A DNA stretch of 43,863 nucleotides from an uncultured Myxococcales bacterium (GTDB lineage Bacteria; Myxococcota_A; Polyangia; Palsa-1104; JAEUJZ01), in NCBI GenBank assembly GCA_937868485.1, contig CALMML010000354.1, positions 1 through 43,863 of the forward strand, given 5' to 3'. Positions 1-8,624 of the stretch are shown here, one piece after another. Each line of letters opens with the position of its first letter. Position 1 is the stretch's first letter. The translations under genes were made by a program, and so were the position numbers. The notes beneath the pieces were generated by a model that worked only from the letters and a program-made list of their open reading frames with translations, was not told the origin of the DNA and did not search any database.

Positions 1-1834
1 CGGTGAGCACGAAGCTCTCGACCAGCGTCGGCACCATGTGATGCGAGATCTTGGCCTGAAGCGGAGCCAGCCCAACCGGACGCATCTTGAAGTCACCAAG
101 CGCCGGATGTGCTGCCACCGATGCTTTCCAGTGCGTCTCCAGGATCTGCGCGAGCTTTTGGAACTCCTCGAAGTCTTGGGTCTTGCTGACCACCGCGAAG
201 TGCGTCTGCGCGACGTTGGTCTTTTCGACAAAGCTCTGGAGCAGCGGCTCTTTGCCCAGCTGGTTTTCCAGCGTATCGGTCAGCGCTTCCAGCCCCGCAT
301 CGTCCGTCGGCAGCGCATCGCCAGCACCCGATAGATAGCGCAGCGTCGAGAGGATCGTCACCACGCTGGTCGCTGAGCCCACTTCGGGTTCTTTGTCGAG
401 TCGCTGCTGAAAATCGACCAGCCCGCGCAGCACCGGCGCGCTCGACACCATGCCGGGCTTTCCCGACAGCCAGATGTTGGTGATCGACAGGCCGCCCATC
501 AGCTTTTCCAGCTCTTTGGTGTTTTTGTACATGTCCGAGTCGTGCGGGATGTACTCGATGGCGGCGGTCTCTAGCTTCATCGCGGGCAGCACACCAGGGA
601 TGCCAAACAGCGCAGCGGCTCCGACGCCACACAGCAAAAGCGAGCCAAACACCAGGCTGTAGCGATGACGGTACGAAAACAGCGGCAGCCGACCGACCAG
701 CTTTTCAAACCAGACGCCGGCAATCTGCCGCTCGTTGCCGGTCGGACAGCGCAGGACGCGAACCAGGGCCGGAAACAGCGTAAACACCGTCACCCAGGTG
801 ATCATCAGACCGACGGCAACCCAGAGGCCCATCTCGCGAATCGGACGAATCTTGGACACCGCGAGCGCGGCAAAGCCGACGGCAGATGCGACGATCGAAG
901 CGGTACACGCGAGGAACTTGTTACAGAGCGCGAAGATCTGATGGTCTTCGACGCTGCGATCCGGGGGCCGATCGACGTAGCGAGAGTGTAGATACACCAG
1001 CGTCGCGGTACAGACGATCAAGATGGTCATCGGAACCAGCGACGACACGATGGTGAAGACGCCGCCGGTCAGTCCGACAAATCCGACGGTAAACGCCGCG
1101 CAGACCGCGAGCGTGACGATAAACGCCACGAGCGCCTGCCACGATCGATACAGCCCGACGTTGAGGACGACGACAAACAGAAAGAACAGCGGGAAGTAGC
1201 GCATCCCGGCGCGCTGCGTGTCCTGATCCAGGTAGGCGTTGACGATGGGCTGACCGACCTTGCGCAGTCGTGACAGCGGCGCTGGGCTCTTTTCTAGATC
1301 GGCGATGGCTGCTTCGACCAGCTGGAGCGTGGCTTGTCGCTCGGCGCTGTCTTTGACGGCCAGCACGAGCGCGACCGAGAGGAAGTGATCTCCGATGAGA
1401 CCTTGCTTGCGAAAGAGCTGCGTGCCGGTGGCAAACTTTTTGAAGTCGGCGACGCTGCTTTCGTTTGCGGTAAAGCCTGCTTTGGCCCGTCGGTAAATCG
1501 ACAGTGCAGAGTTGACCGAGACGCGCGGAAGCTGACGGAGGCGCTGCTCCAGATCATCGACGCGCTGGAGCACGGGCGCTTGATACGGATCGTCGGCCTC
1601 GGCCAGCAGGATGACGTATTCGGATTCACCGAAGACTTTGGCAAAGTCGCGCGAGGCCAGATAGTCGGGATCGTCGCGGACGATCAGCCGATCAATCGAG
1701 TTGTCCTGCGGGACTTGCATTGCGAAGTAGGCGGCAGGCCCCAGCAGGATTGCGTAGACCGCAATGACCAGCCAGCGGGCCTTGAGGATGAGACGGAATG
1801 CCGACCACAGCCGACTGGGATTTTGTTCGCTCAT
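1..1834 (-). CDS. MMPL/RND-family membrane transporter, 3' end cut by window edge
   Basis: The reading frame is open from an ATG at 1834 (protein begins MSEQNPSRLWSAF) to the window edge, giving 611 codons with no stop, so the C-terminus is missing. Residues about 15-40 form one membrane helix (WLVIAVYAILLGPAAYFAM), then a roughly 170-residue extracytoplasmic loop, then a cluster of about five helices (FPLFFLFVVVLNVGLY, FTIVSSLVPMTILIVC, GLWVAVGLMITWVTVFTLFP), then another helix (YSLVFGSLLLCGVGAAALFG) starting the second half, and a second large loop. One helix, a loop and a helix bundle, repeated, is the layout of RND/MMPL exporters (hydrophobic lipid or hopanoid carriers in studied members). 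The substrate cannot be told. No clear Shine-Dalgarno precedes the start. It is divergent from the 2076 gene. Confidence 0.85.
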   Translation of the reverse strand, partial: MSEQNPSRLWSAFRLILKARWLVIAVYAILLGPAAYFAMQVPQDNSIDRLIVRDDPDYLASRDFAKVFGESEYVILLAEADDPYQAPVLQRVDDLEQRLRQLPRVSVNSALSIYRRAKAGFTANESSVADFKKFATGTQLFRKQGLIGDHFLSVALVLAVKDSAERQATLQLVEAAIADLEKSPAPLSRLRKVGQPIVNAYLDQDTQRAGMRYFPLFFLFVVVLNVGLYRSWQALVAFIVTLAVCAAFTVGFVGLTGGVFTIVSSLVPMTILIVCTATLVYLHSRYVDRPPDRSVEDHQIFALCNKFLACTASIVASAVGFAALAVSKIRPIREMGLWVAVGLMITWVTVFTLFPALVRVLRCPTGNERQIAGVWFEKLVGRLPLFSYRHRYSLVFGSLLLCGVGAAALFGIPGVLPAMKLETAAIEYIPHDSDMYKNTKELEKLMGGLSITNIWLSGKPGMVSSAPVLRGLVDFQQRLDKEPEVGSATSVVTILSTLRYLSGAGDALPTDDAGLEALTDTLENQLGKEPLLQSFVEKTNVAQTHFAVVSKTQDFEEFQKLAQILETHWKASVAAHPALGDFKMRPVGLAPLQAKISHHMVPTLVESFVLT

Positions 1835-1875
1835 GGCGGTATTTGATGTCGGTCTCAGCGTCGGTAAGTAAAGGA

Positions 1876-1903
1876 TTGAGACGCTGAGCCACAGCCCTAT
1901 TTT
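1876..1903 (+). promoter_or_regulatory. Possible sigma70-type promoter for the binding protein/kinase operon
   Basis: TTGAGA (1876-1881) and TATTTT (1898-1903) are separated by 16 bp in the 241-bp divergent intergenic region. The match to TTGACA/TATAAT is moderate and would give a leader of about 165 nt. This rests on motif matching by eye only. Confidence 0.25.
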
Positions 1904-2075
1904 TCTGCGGCCATGCTAGCCGATGATGGGCGCGGGGAAAATGCTTTTGCGGGATCTGCGCGAGGCGATAGGCAGTCGGCAGCGCAGGCTTACAGCCCGG
2001 TCGAGCGCGGTGCGCGTGCTTTTGTAGGTGCTGGCGCTGGCAGCGAATAACAATTCCCCACACAATCAGGGAGAT

Positions 2076-3026
2076 ATGGCGATCGCGGTCGGAATGCTGA
2101 TCTTTAGTGCGCTCTCACTGGGGATGTCGTTTCCCGACACGCCTGCGGAAGGTGGCGGCGGAGCCGTGCAGCGCGTCGTGGCTCCGGTGGTGGTGGTGAA
2201 GACTGCCAACGTCAAAGTGTTCCAAGAGGTGGCGGAGTCGTTTCGCGACCGCTGTCGTGTGCCGGTTCAGTTTTTGAACGTCCACTACGAAGACGCGGAT
2301 GAAACGGCGAAGGTGCGCGAGCGGGTGATGGGGGCGCGGCTGCTGGTGGCGCTGGGTCAGCCCGCCGCAGAGATCTTGAAAGGTTCGCGCGCGCACATTG
2401 TCTACGCGATGGTGCCAGCACCGCCGGTTGGATCGGTGGGAACCAACAGCACGGCAGGTCCGCGCGAGGCGCTGGCTGCGCTGCACATGCTGCGTCCCGA
2501 CATTCGTACGGTCGGTGTGATCTACACGCGATATGGGCTGCTGAAGATGCCAGCGGCGCGGTCGACGGCGCGCGTGATGGGCATTGAGCTGCAAGAACAG
2601 CTGGTAGAGACGAGTCCCGACGCGATTCGTGCGGTTCACACGATGGCGATGGGTCGATCGGACTCGTCGGGTGTGCGTCGTCCCAAGGTGGATGCGCTGT
2701 GGGTGGGGCCCGATCCGCTGGTCGTCGATATGCCGCTTGTGCAGTACCTGCTGACGCTGCAGCTCAGCTCGCGGATTCCGGTGCTGGCGGCGACGCGGCA
2801 GATGGTGTCGCACGGGGCGCTGCTGAGCGTGGACTGGTCGCCGGAAGCGGTCGGTCAGAGCCTGGCGATGCAGGTGAACCAGATTCTCGACGATCCCAAC
2901 CACTTCGAAGTAAACCGTGATCATCCTGCCACTGCGCCGGACGTGACGATCAACCGTCAGGCGGCGCGACGGCTGGGGATTCGGGTGGATCCGGCACTTG
3001 GTCCGGGCTGGAGGGTTCTCGAATGA
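2076..3026 (+). CDS. ABC-type periplasmic substrate-binding protein (ABC_sub_bind/TrpX-like)
   Basis: This predicted exported solute-binding protein has about 316 residues. A short hydrophobic N-terminus (MAIAVGMLIFSALSLGMSF) resembles a signal peptide. The body follows the ABC_sub_bind pattern: an early segment asking whether a value is available (LLVALGQPAAEIL), then IVYAMVPAP, then a hinge-like LRPDIRTVGVIYTRYG, and a late segment of the form IPVLAATRQMVSHGALLSVDWSPEAVGQ. I chose ATG 2076 because AGG (2068-2070) lies 5 bp upstream; an in-frame start at 2028 has no such site. No permease or ATPase gene is nearby. Instead the stop overlaps the start of a membrane histidine kinase by 4 bp, so the protein more likely delivers a ligand signal to that kinase than feeds a transporter. 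The ligand is unknown. Confidence 0.8.
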   Translation: MAIAVGMLIFSALSLGMSFPDTPAEGGGGAVQRVVAPVVVVKTANVKVFQEVAESFRDRCRVPVQFLNVHYEDADETAKVRERVMGARLLVALGQPAAEILKGSRAHIVYAMVPAPPVGSVGTNSTAGPREALAALHMLRPDIRTVGVIYTRYGLLKMPAARSTARVMGIELQEQLVETSPDAIRAVHTMAMGRSDSSGVRRPKVDALWVGPDPLVVDMPLVQYLLTLQLSSRIPVLAATRQMVSHGALLSVDWSPEAVGQSLAMQVNQILDDPNHFEVNRDHPATAPDVTINRQAARRLGIRVDPALGPGWRVLE

Positions 3027-5830
3027 GTGGCGAAGACGAGATCACTCCGAAGGTGCGCGTCGAGCCGGTCAGCCCACCGGACGCGTCATCATCCGCCGGG
3101 GCCGCAAGACAGGTGTCCGTGGTTCGTCCAGAGGAGCCATCCGGTCAGGTGCCAAAGCCTGCGTCGGCGTTTTCGTCTGCACAAGAGCCTTCGAGCCAGA
3201 CCTCCGGTGAGCCGATCGAGCCAAGCTCGTGGCCGAGTCCGTCGGGTGAAGAACAGCTGCCGTCTTCGACGGTGAGCCCGTTGCCGTCGGCGGATAGTCC
3301 TGCTCCGCGCATTGATCCGGCGATGCTGGCACAGCGAGAGACGCTGCCGATTGCGCGGCCTCCTGACGAGCCGCAGAGCTTGCCACTGTCGCAGGTTCGT
3401 CCGCCGCGTATGGAAGAAACGGTCGAAGTGCCGTCGATCAGCGCCGAAGCGCCGGGCGAGTTTTCGATCTGGAGCGGTCCGCTGTGGCAGCGACGCAGCA
3501 GCTTCTTTCGGCAGGTGTTCTTTTGGCTGCTCGGGATGGCGCTGTTTATGTCGCTCGGCTCGGGCGCGGTGTTCTACAACCAGCAGTATCGGTTCCTGGA
3601 AGAGGATCAGCGTCAGCGCTCGCGGCTGCTTCTGGGATCGCTCGCGTCGCAGTGTCAGCTGGGTGCGTATGCGATGGATCGCGCCATCCTGTCGCAGCCG
3701 GTGCAGCGGATGGCGCAGATTGACGACGTCGAGTTCGTCGCGGTGTACGACGCGCAAGGGATGGAGCTGCTCAAGACCACGACGCGCAGTGGCAAGCAGA
3801 TGCTGGAGCCACCTCCGGCGAAGCTGCGTGCGTACCTGGCGGATGTGGTGATTCAGACGATGAAGTACGGATCGTCGCAGAAGAGCCCGCGAGACACGCT
3901 CGACTGGGGACTGGTGACGAGGCCGCTTGAAGAGAGACACGATACGTTCATCGACCTGTATGCGCCGATTTTGCTGAGCGACCGAGGCCAGCAAGGGATC
4001 GCGGCGTTTTTGAACCCGATTGATCTGGGTGTGCGCGAGCGTGTCGTCGGCATTGTTCGCATCGGCCTGTCGATTGAGCCCGCGCAAGGACGACTGCGGC
4101 AGGTGCTGGCGTTTAGCGTCGGACTCGGTCTGGCGCTGATGGTGCTCGGGGTGGTGGCGGCGCTGCTGATTGCCGGGCGTCTGAGCGGTCCCATCATGTC
4201 GCTGGCGCGTGGGGCGGACGAGATTCGCAGCGGCAACCTACATCCGCGCATCAATGTCCGGCGCAGCGACGAGCTGGGGCTTTTGGCCGACTCGTTTATG
4301 CGAATGGCTGAGCGACTGCGGGAGAGCATGCAGGCGCTGTCGCAGCTTAACCGCAACCTGGAAAACGAGGTCAAGCGACGGACCAAGCAGCTGCGGCTGG
4401 CGTATGCGTTTACGTCGGTCCTAAACTCTCCAATCGATCGCAGCGTCGATGCGATGGATGCAGCCGACCTGACGGTGATGCTCGATCAGGCGCTGGCGGC
4501 ACTGGTGGAAGCGACGAGCACGCGCGGTGGTGGCGTGTTCCTTATCGAAGACGGTCCAGGTGGTGAGCCCGAGTTTTTGGTGCGCGCAGCCTACGGTGTG
4601 TCGACGCACAAGCTGGGAACGCCGCCGCCGGTTCGGGAGTTTATGGGATCGGGACTTGCGCCACCGCCGCCGTCAGCTTCGTCGCTGAATGAAGCGGTGA
4701 AAGTGCAAGGACGACGGATCTTGGTGCCGCTCACGTTCCGCAATCAGCCGCTTGGTCTGCTGGTGATGGTGATGACGAGCGATGAGCCGCCCGATGCGTC
4801 ACTGCTGGAGTTTGTGCGTCAGGCCGCCGCGCAGCTGTCGATTGCGGTGTCCAATGCGCGGGCCTATTCGCGTGTCGGACGTCTGGCGCACGAGCTGGTG
4901 CTCAACAACGAAGCGCTGGCGGCGCAGCGCGATCAGATGCAGCAGCAGCGTGACCAGCTGGTTCATCAGCGCAATCAGCTCGAAGAGCAGCGCGATCAGC
5001 TGGAACAGCAGTCGTTTCAGCTGCGGATTCAGCGCAATCAGCTTCGTGAGGTGAACCGGCTCAAGTCGGAGTTTTTGGCCAATGTCTCGCACGAGCTGCG
5101 GACACCGCTCAATGCCATCATGGGCTACACCGAGCTGATTCGAGACGGAGTCTACGGACTCATTTCCGATGAAGCGGCGGATGCGACCTCTGGCGTGCTG
5201 GCGTCGAGCGCGAACCTTCTGCGGCTCATCAACCAGATCCTGGATTTGTCGCGGATCGAAGCGGGCAAGATGGATCTTCACCCGGAGTCGGTGGATCTGT
5301 CGCTGCTCGTCTCGGCGGTGATCAAAGAAGCGGAAGCGATGGGTCGCGACCGTCCGTATCGGGTGCAGCTGGATTGTCCTCGGGATCTGCGCGTCGATAC
5401 CGACCCGGCCAAGCTTCAGCAGATCTTGACCAACCTGGTGGCCAACGCGATCAAGTTTACGTCGCAGGGCTCGGTCACGGTCGAGGTCAAAGCCGAAGAG
5501 CCCAACGAGGTGACGATCTCGGTGGTCGATACCGGCATCGGCATTCGTCCCGAGCACCTGGAAATCATCTTCGAGGAGTTTCGCCAGGTAGACGGTAGCT
5601 CGACGCGGCGCTTTGGCGGAACGGGGCTGGGTCTGGCGATCGCAAGGCGACTGACTGAAATGCTAGACGGTAAGCTTGAGGTGAAGAGCACCTACGGTGT
5701 GGGCTCGACCTTTACACTGCGCATTCCTCGTCAAATTCGGACGCCAAGACCTACGCCGCGTCGTGCCGTCGATATGGATAGCAATCCCAGCATAGACGCT
5801 CCACAGCGCTTGCAAGGCGTGAGAGAGTAA
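3023..5830 (+). CDS. Membrane sensor histidine kinase (TM-sensor-TM-HAMP-GAF-coil-HisKA-HATPase)
   Basis: The 935-residue protein starts at an ATG inside the ATGA overlap with the upstream binding-protein gene. Residues 1-155 are Pro/Ser/Glu-rich and probably disordered. Membrane helix 164-186 and helix 360-384 flank a periplasmic sensor of about 170 residues. HAMP lies at about 385-435, GAF at about 470-612, and a strict heptad coiled coil at 632-678. HisKA carries SHELRTPLN with phospho-acceptor His690. The ATPase domain has the N box (NLVANAIKF, 804-812), DTGIG (836-840) and GGTGLGLA (865-872). All residues for autophosphorylation are present and there is no attached receiver. The receiver gene follows 8 bp downstream, so the phosphate is expected to pass to it. 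The long N-terminal cytoplasmic tail ahead of the first helix is unusual for this class. Confidence 0.93.
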   Translation: MSGEDEITPKVRVEPVSPPDASSSAGAARQVSVVRPEEPSGQVPKPASAFSSAQEPSSQTSGEPIEPSSWPSPSGEEQLPSSTVSPLPSADSPAPRIDPAMLAQRETLPIARPPDEPQSLPLSQVRPPRMEETVEVPSISAEAPGEFSIWSGPLWQRRSSFFRQVFFWLLGMALFMSLGSGAVFYNQQYRFLEEDQRQRSRLLLGSLASQCQLGAYAMDRAILSQPVQRMAQIDDVEFVAVYDAQGMELLKTTTRSGKQMLEPPPAKLRAYLADVVIQTMKYGSSQKSPRDTLDWGLVTRPLEERHDTFIDLYAPILLSDRGQQGIAAFLNPIDLGVRERVVGIVRIGLSIEPAQGRLRQVLAFSVGLGLALMVLGVVAALLIAGRLSGPIMSLARGADEIRSGNLHPRINVRRSDELGLLADSFMRMAERLRESMQALSQLNRNLENEVKRRTKQLRLAYAFTSVLNSPIDRSVDAMDAADLTVMLDQALAALVEATSTRGGGVFLIEDGPGGEPEFLVRAAYGVSTHKLGTPPPVREFMGSGLAPPPPSASSLNEAVKVQGRRILVPLTFRNQPLGLLVMVMTSDEPPDASLLEFVRQAAAQLSIAVSNARAYSRVGRLAHELVLNNEALAAQRDQMQQQRDQLVHQRNQLEEQRDQLEQQSFQLRIQRNQLREVNRLKSEFLANVSHELRTPLNAIMGYTELIRDGVYGLISDEAADATSGVLASSANLLRLINQILDLSRIEAGKMDLHPESVDLSLLVSAVIKEAEAMGRDRPYRVQLDCPRDLRVDTDPAKLQQILTNLVANAIKFTSQGSVTVEVKAEEPNEVTISVVDTGIGIRPEHLEIIFEEFRQVDGSSTRRFGGTGLGLAIARRLTEMLDGKLEVKSTYGVGSTFTLRIPRQIRTPRPTPRRAVDMDSNPSIDAPQRLQGVRE
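4918..5055 (+). repeat. 21-bp coding repeats for a heptad coiled coil in the kinase
   Basis: Six consecutive 21-bp units encode heptads of the form xxQRDQL (QRDQM, QRDQL, QRNQL, QRDQL, QSFQL, QRNQL) between the GAF and HisKA domains. The unit length equals the coiled-coil period, so unit gain or loss would keep the helix in register. This is seen directly in the sequence. Confidence 0.85.
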
Positions 5831-5838
5831 GAGCCACG

Positions 5839-6231
5839 ATGTCAGCCGCTGCCAAAATTTCGACCGTCTTGTTGGTGGATGACGACATCCACAACCAGAA
5901 GATCTTCGAGACGGTGCTGCGCCACTCGGGATTCGTTGTCCGTCAAGCCAGCAACGGTGAAGAAGCGCTGCGAGAAGCCCGCGCCCATCATCCCGATCTG
6001 ATCCTGATGGACTTGTCGATCCCTGTCATCGACGGCTGGGAGTGTACGCGGCAGCTCAAAGCGGACGAAGTGACGCGCGACATCATCATCTTGGCTCTGA
6101 CGGCACATGCGATGCATGGCGACGAAGAGCGTGCGCTGGCTGCGGGTTGTGACGGGTATCTATCGAAGCCGATTTCGCCACGCAAGCTGGTGGAAGAGGT
6201 GAAGTCGCGTCTCCTCGGGACGCGTGCGTAA
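5839..6231 (+). CDS. CheY-like single-domain response regulator
   Basis: This 130-residue protein consists of one receiver domain and nothing else. Acidic pocket residues are in VDDD (13-16), the phospho-acceptor is Asp58 (LILMDLS), the switch Thr is T88 (ALTAH) and the conserved Lys is K110 (LSKP). It has no output domain, so it must act by binding a partner or by relaying phosphate. It begins 8 bp after the histidine kinase stop and is probably its direct target. The next gene (fasciclin) lies on the same strand 33 bp downstream and might be cotranscribed. Confidence 0.93.
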   Translation: MSAAAKISTVLLVDDDIHNQKIFETVLRHSGFVVRQASNGEEALREARAHHPDLILMDLSIPVIDGWECTRQLKADEVTRDIIILALTAHAMHGDEERALAAGCDGYLSKPISPRKLVEEVKSRLLGTRA

Positions 6232-6264
6232 GAGTCTGCGGAGTTCGCTTTGGGGGGGAAGTCG

Positions 6265-7032
6265 ATGATGCGGGTTCGAAACATCTGGCTGCTCAGCGGC
6301 GCGGTGCTGCTGGGATGGGTCATGCCGTGGCAAGTGCAAGCGAATGACTCATCGGTCGGTGAGGCGGTGGCCACTGCGGAGCGCGCTCGTTCCGTCGATC
6401 GCGGGTCCAAGCTTGGCGAAGGTGCTGAGACGCAAGGTCACGACAAAGCGGCGACCAAGCCTGCGGAGTCAGCGTCCGACAAGCCAGCGGAACACTACAT
6501 CGACAAGATGTTCGACGGTGGACCGGGAAACGATCGACTGACGAAGATGCACGCGTCGCACGATGATCTGATGGCGGCACTGCGTACCGACGGTCACTTT
6601 TCGCAGTTTTTGCACCTGGCTGAGTCGTCGGGCTTTGACAAGACGCTGCATGGTCGCGGTCCGTTTACGGTGTTTGTGCCGACGGACGAAGCGTTTGCGA
6701 AGCTCCCGAGTGAGCTGCGCGAGTCGATGCAGAAAGAGCCGTCGCGGATGCGTGGGCTGCTCGCTTATCACGTCATTCGCGGGCTGGTGTCCAAAGACGT
6801 GCTCAATCACCTGCGCAACGTCAAGACGATGAGCGGCGCGGTGGTCAACGTCGACTACACGAGCGGAATCCGCATCAATCACGCGCACCTGACGAGCGGT
6901 GATCACTACGGCTCAAATGGCATGTTCCACGCGGTGGATGAGCTGTTGTCACTGCCCGAGCGTCCGTCGGCAGCCAAGGCTGATCCGTCGTCCCGCAAGA
7001 AGGGTCCGCGCAAGGTCTCTCCGACTTCGTAA
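6265..7032 (+). CDS. Secreted fasciclin (FAS1) domain protein
   Basis: The 255-residue product starts at ATG 6265, with a G-rich stretch GGGGGGGAA (6252-6260) just upstream. A signal peptide (IWLLSGAVLLGWVMPWQVQA) ends near residue 27. A charged, low-complexity spacer follows, then one FAS1 domain at about 95-225 with the three hallmark segments FTVFVPTDEAF, LLAYHVIRG and NGMFHAVDELLSLP. FAS1 domains mediate adhesion or bind small hydrophobic ligands outside the cytoplasm. A basic Lys/Arg-rich tail ends the protein. It lies upstream of a photolyase; whether the two respond to the same stress is inference. Confidence 0.9.
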   Translation: MMRVRNIWLLSGAVLLGWVMPWQVQANDSSVGEAVATAERARSVDRGSKLGEGAETQGHDKAATKPAESASDKPAEHYIDKMFDGGPGNDRLTKMHASHDDLMAALRTDGHFSQFLHLAESSGFDKTLHGRGPFTVFVPTDEAFAKLPSELRESMQKEPSRMRGLLAYHVIRGLVSKDVLNHLRNVKTMSGAVVNVDYTSGIRINHAHLTSGDHYGSNGMFHAVDELLSLPERPSAAKADPSSRKKGPRKVSPTS

Positions 7033-7136
7033 GCCCCGAACCAGCGATTGAAAAGCCAGCTCATCCGTCGGCGAAATCGACGGCTTTCGCAGCGGGACGC
7101 GCTGACAATGTCGTGCGGGCGGCATCGTACTTTGCG

Positions 7137-8624
7137 ATGAGCCATGCCACGTTGCCTGCGTTTTCCCTCGATCCGCGTCGTGTGATTGTTCTGAGAGCTG
7201 GGGCACCGCGTCCGCAGGGTCGCTACGTCCTGTACTTCTGTCAGGTGCAAAAGCGCGCGGAGTGGAACCCTGCGCTTGACTACGCGATTGAGTGGGCGAA
7301 TCACCTGGGCCTGCCGGTGGTGGTGTACGAAGGCCTGCGACCTGATTATCCGCATGCGAGCTGGCGACATCATCGCTTCATCCTCGACGGCGTTCAGGAG
7401 CTGGCGACGCGACTTTCGGCGCGTGGGATTGCGCACTGGTTCTTTCTGCCCGCGCTCGGGGATCGCTTCCCGATGGTGGCGGAGCTGGCAGCGTCTGCCG
7501 CGCTGGTGGTGACCGACGACTATCCGACGTTTATCGTGCCTCGGCACAACGCGAAGCTTCAGCAGACGCTCGACTGTCCGCTGTATGCCGTCGATGGCTG
7601 CGATGTGGTGCCGCTGCGGGTGTTTGCGCGTTCGTTTCCGTCGGCGGCGGCGCTGCGTCCTCACTTGCACAAGCTGCTACCGGACCTGCTGATTCGCGAG
7701 GATCCGTCGCCGGTGCCGCTGCGAGACTCGCTGTCTATGCCGCTGCCGAGCCTGCCGGGTCTGCGCCGAGGCACTGAGCTGCCCAGTGACGCAAGCGAGC
7801 TGGACCAACTGGTGGCTGCGACGGGCGTGGATCGATCGGTTCGGCCTGCGCTGGGTGTGCGTGGGGGACGCTCGGCGGGTCTTTCTCGGCTGACGAAGTT
7901 TCTGCGCGACGGGCTGCCTCGCTACGGAGACGGACGGAACCTGGCGGATGTCGATGTCACGTCGGGAATGAGCCCGTATCTGCACTACGGCATGCTGTCC
8001 GCTGACGAGATCGCGCGTGCGGCAATCTGTGCGCATCCAGCGGGACGAGGGGACTCGTCGGTGGCGGCGTTCATCGAAGAGCTGCTGGTGCGACGACACC
8101 TGGCCCACAACTTCTGTCTGTTTACCAAGGAACATCAGACGGTGGCTGCGCTGCCGGCGTGGACGCAAGCCAGCATGCGAGAGCACGAGCAGGACAAGCG
8201 CGTGGCGCTCTACGACCTGCAGCAGCTTCTGCACGGACGCACGTCGGACCCGCTGTGGAACGCGATTCAGACCGAGCTACGCGAGCTGGGCGAGCCACAC
8301 GGCTACATGCGGATGCTGTGGGGCAAGCGCGTCATCGAGTGGTCGCCGAGCTACGAAGAGGCGCTCCAGCGACTGATTTACCTCAACGATCACTACGCGT
8401 ACGACGGACGCGATCCGAACGGCTACACCAACATGCTGTGGTGCTTTGGGCTGCACGATCGACCCTTTGCTCGGCGTCCGGTGTTTGGGCTGATGCGTCC
8501 GATGTCGTCCGACGGTGCAGGCAAGCGGGCGCAAGGGCCGCTGTACATCGATCGGGTGCGACGGACGCTGCTTGGTCAGAGCGCGAGAGGCCGTTCCGAG
8601 CAGCTGACGTTTGCCGGACGCTGA
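7137..8624 (+). CDS. Class II-type CPD photolyase (deoxyribodipyrimidine photo-lyase)
   Basis: This predicted FAD-dependent enzyme splits cyclobutane pyrimidine dimers using blue light. An N-terminal alpha/beta antenna region (VIVLRAGAPRPQGRYVLYF; YAIEWANHLGLPVVVYEGL) is followed by a helical FAD domain. The C-terminal part carries the class II signature: LWGKRVIEWSPS, AIYLND-like IYLNDHYAYDGRDPNGYTN, and RPVFGLMRPM. The length (495 residues from the ATG at 7137) fits class II enzymes. The start is uncertain: GTG 7113 is also possible and neither has a good Shine-Dalgarno. The last 49 bp overlap the 3' end of the convergent outer-membrane gene. The gene stands alone and has no cryptochrome-type extension. 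Confidence 0.9.
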   Translation: MSHATLPAFSLDPRRVIVLRAGAPRPQGRYVLYFCQVQKRAEWNPALDYAIEWANHLGLPVVVYEGLRPDYPHASWRHHRFILDGVQELATRLSARGIAHWFFLPALGDRFPMVAELAASAALVVTDDYPTFIVPRHNAKLQQTLDCPLYAVDGCDVVPLRVFARSFPSAAALRPHLHKLLPDLLIREDPSPVPLRDSLSMPLPSLPGLRRGTELPSDASELDQLVAATGVDRSVRPALGVRGGRSAGLSRLTKFLRDGLPRYGDGRNLADVDVTSGMSPYLHYGMLSADEIARAAICAHPAGRGDSSVAAFIEELLVRRHLAHNFCLFTKEHQTVAALPAWTQASMREHEQDKRVALYDLQQLLHGRTSDPLWNAIQTELRELGEPHGYMRMLWGKRVIEWSPSYEEALQRLIYLNDHYAYDGRDPNGYTNMLWCFGLHDRPFARRPVFGLMRPMSSDGAGKRAQGPLYIDRVRRTLLGQSARGRSEQLTFAGR

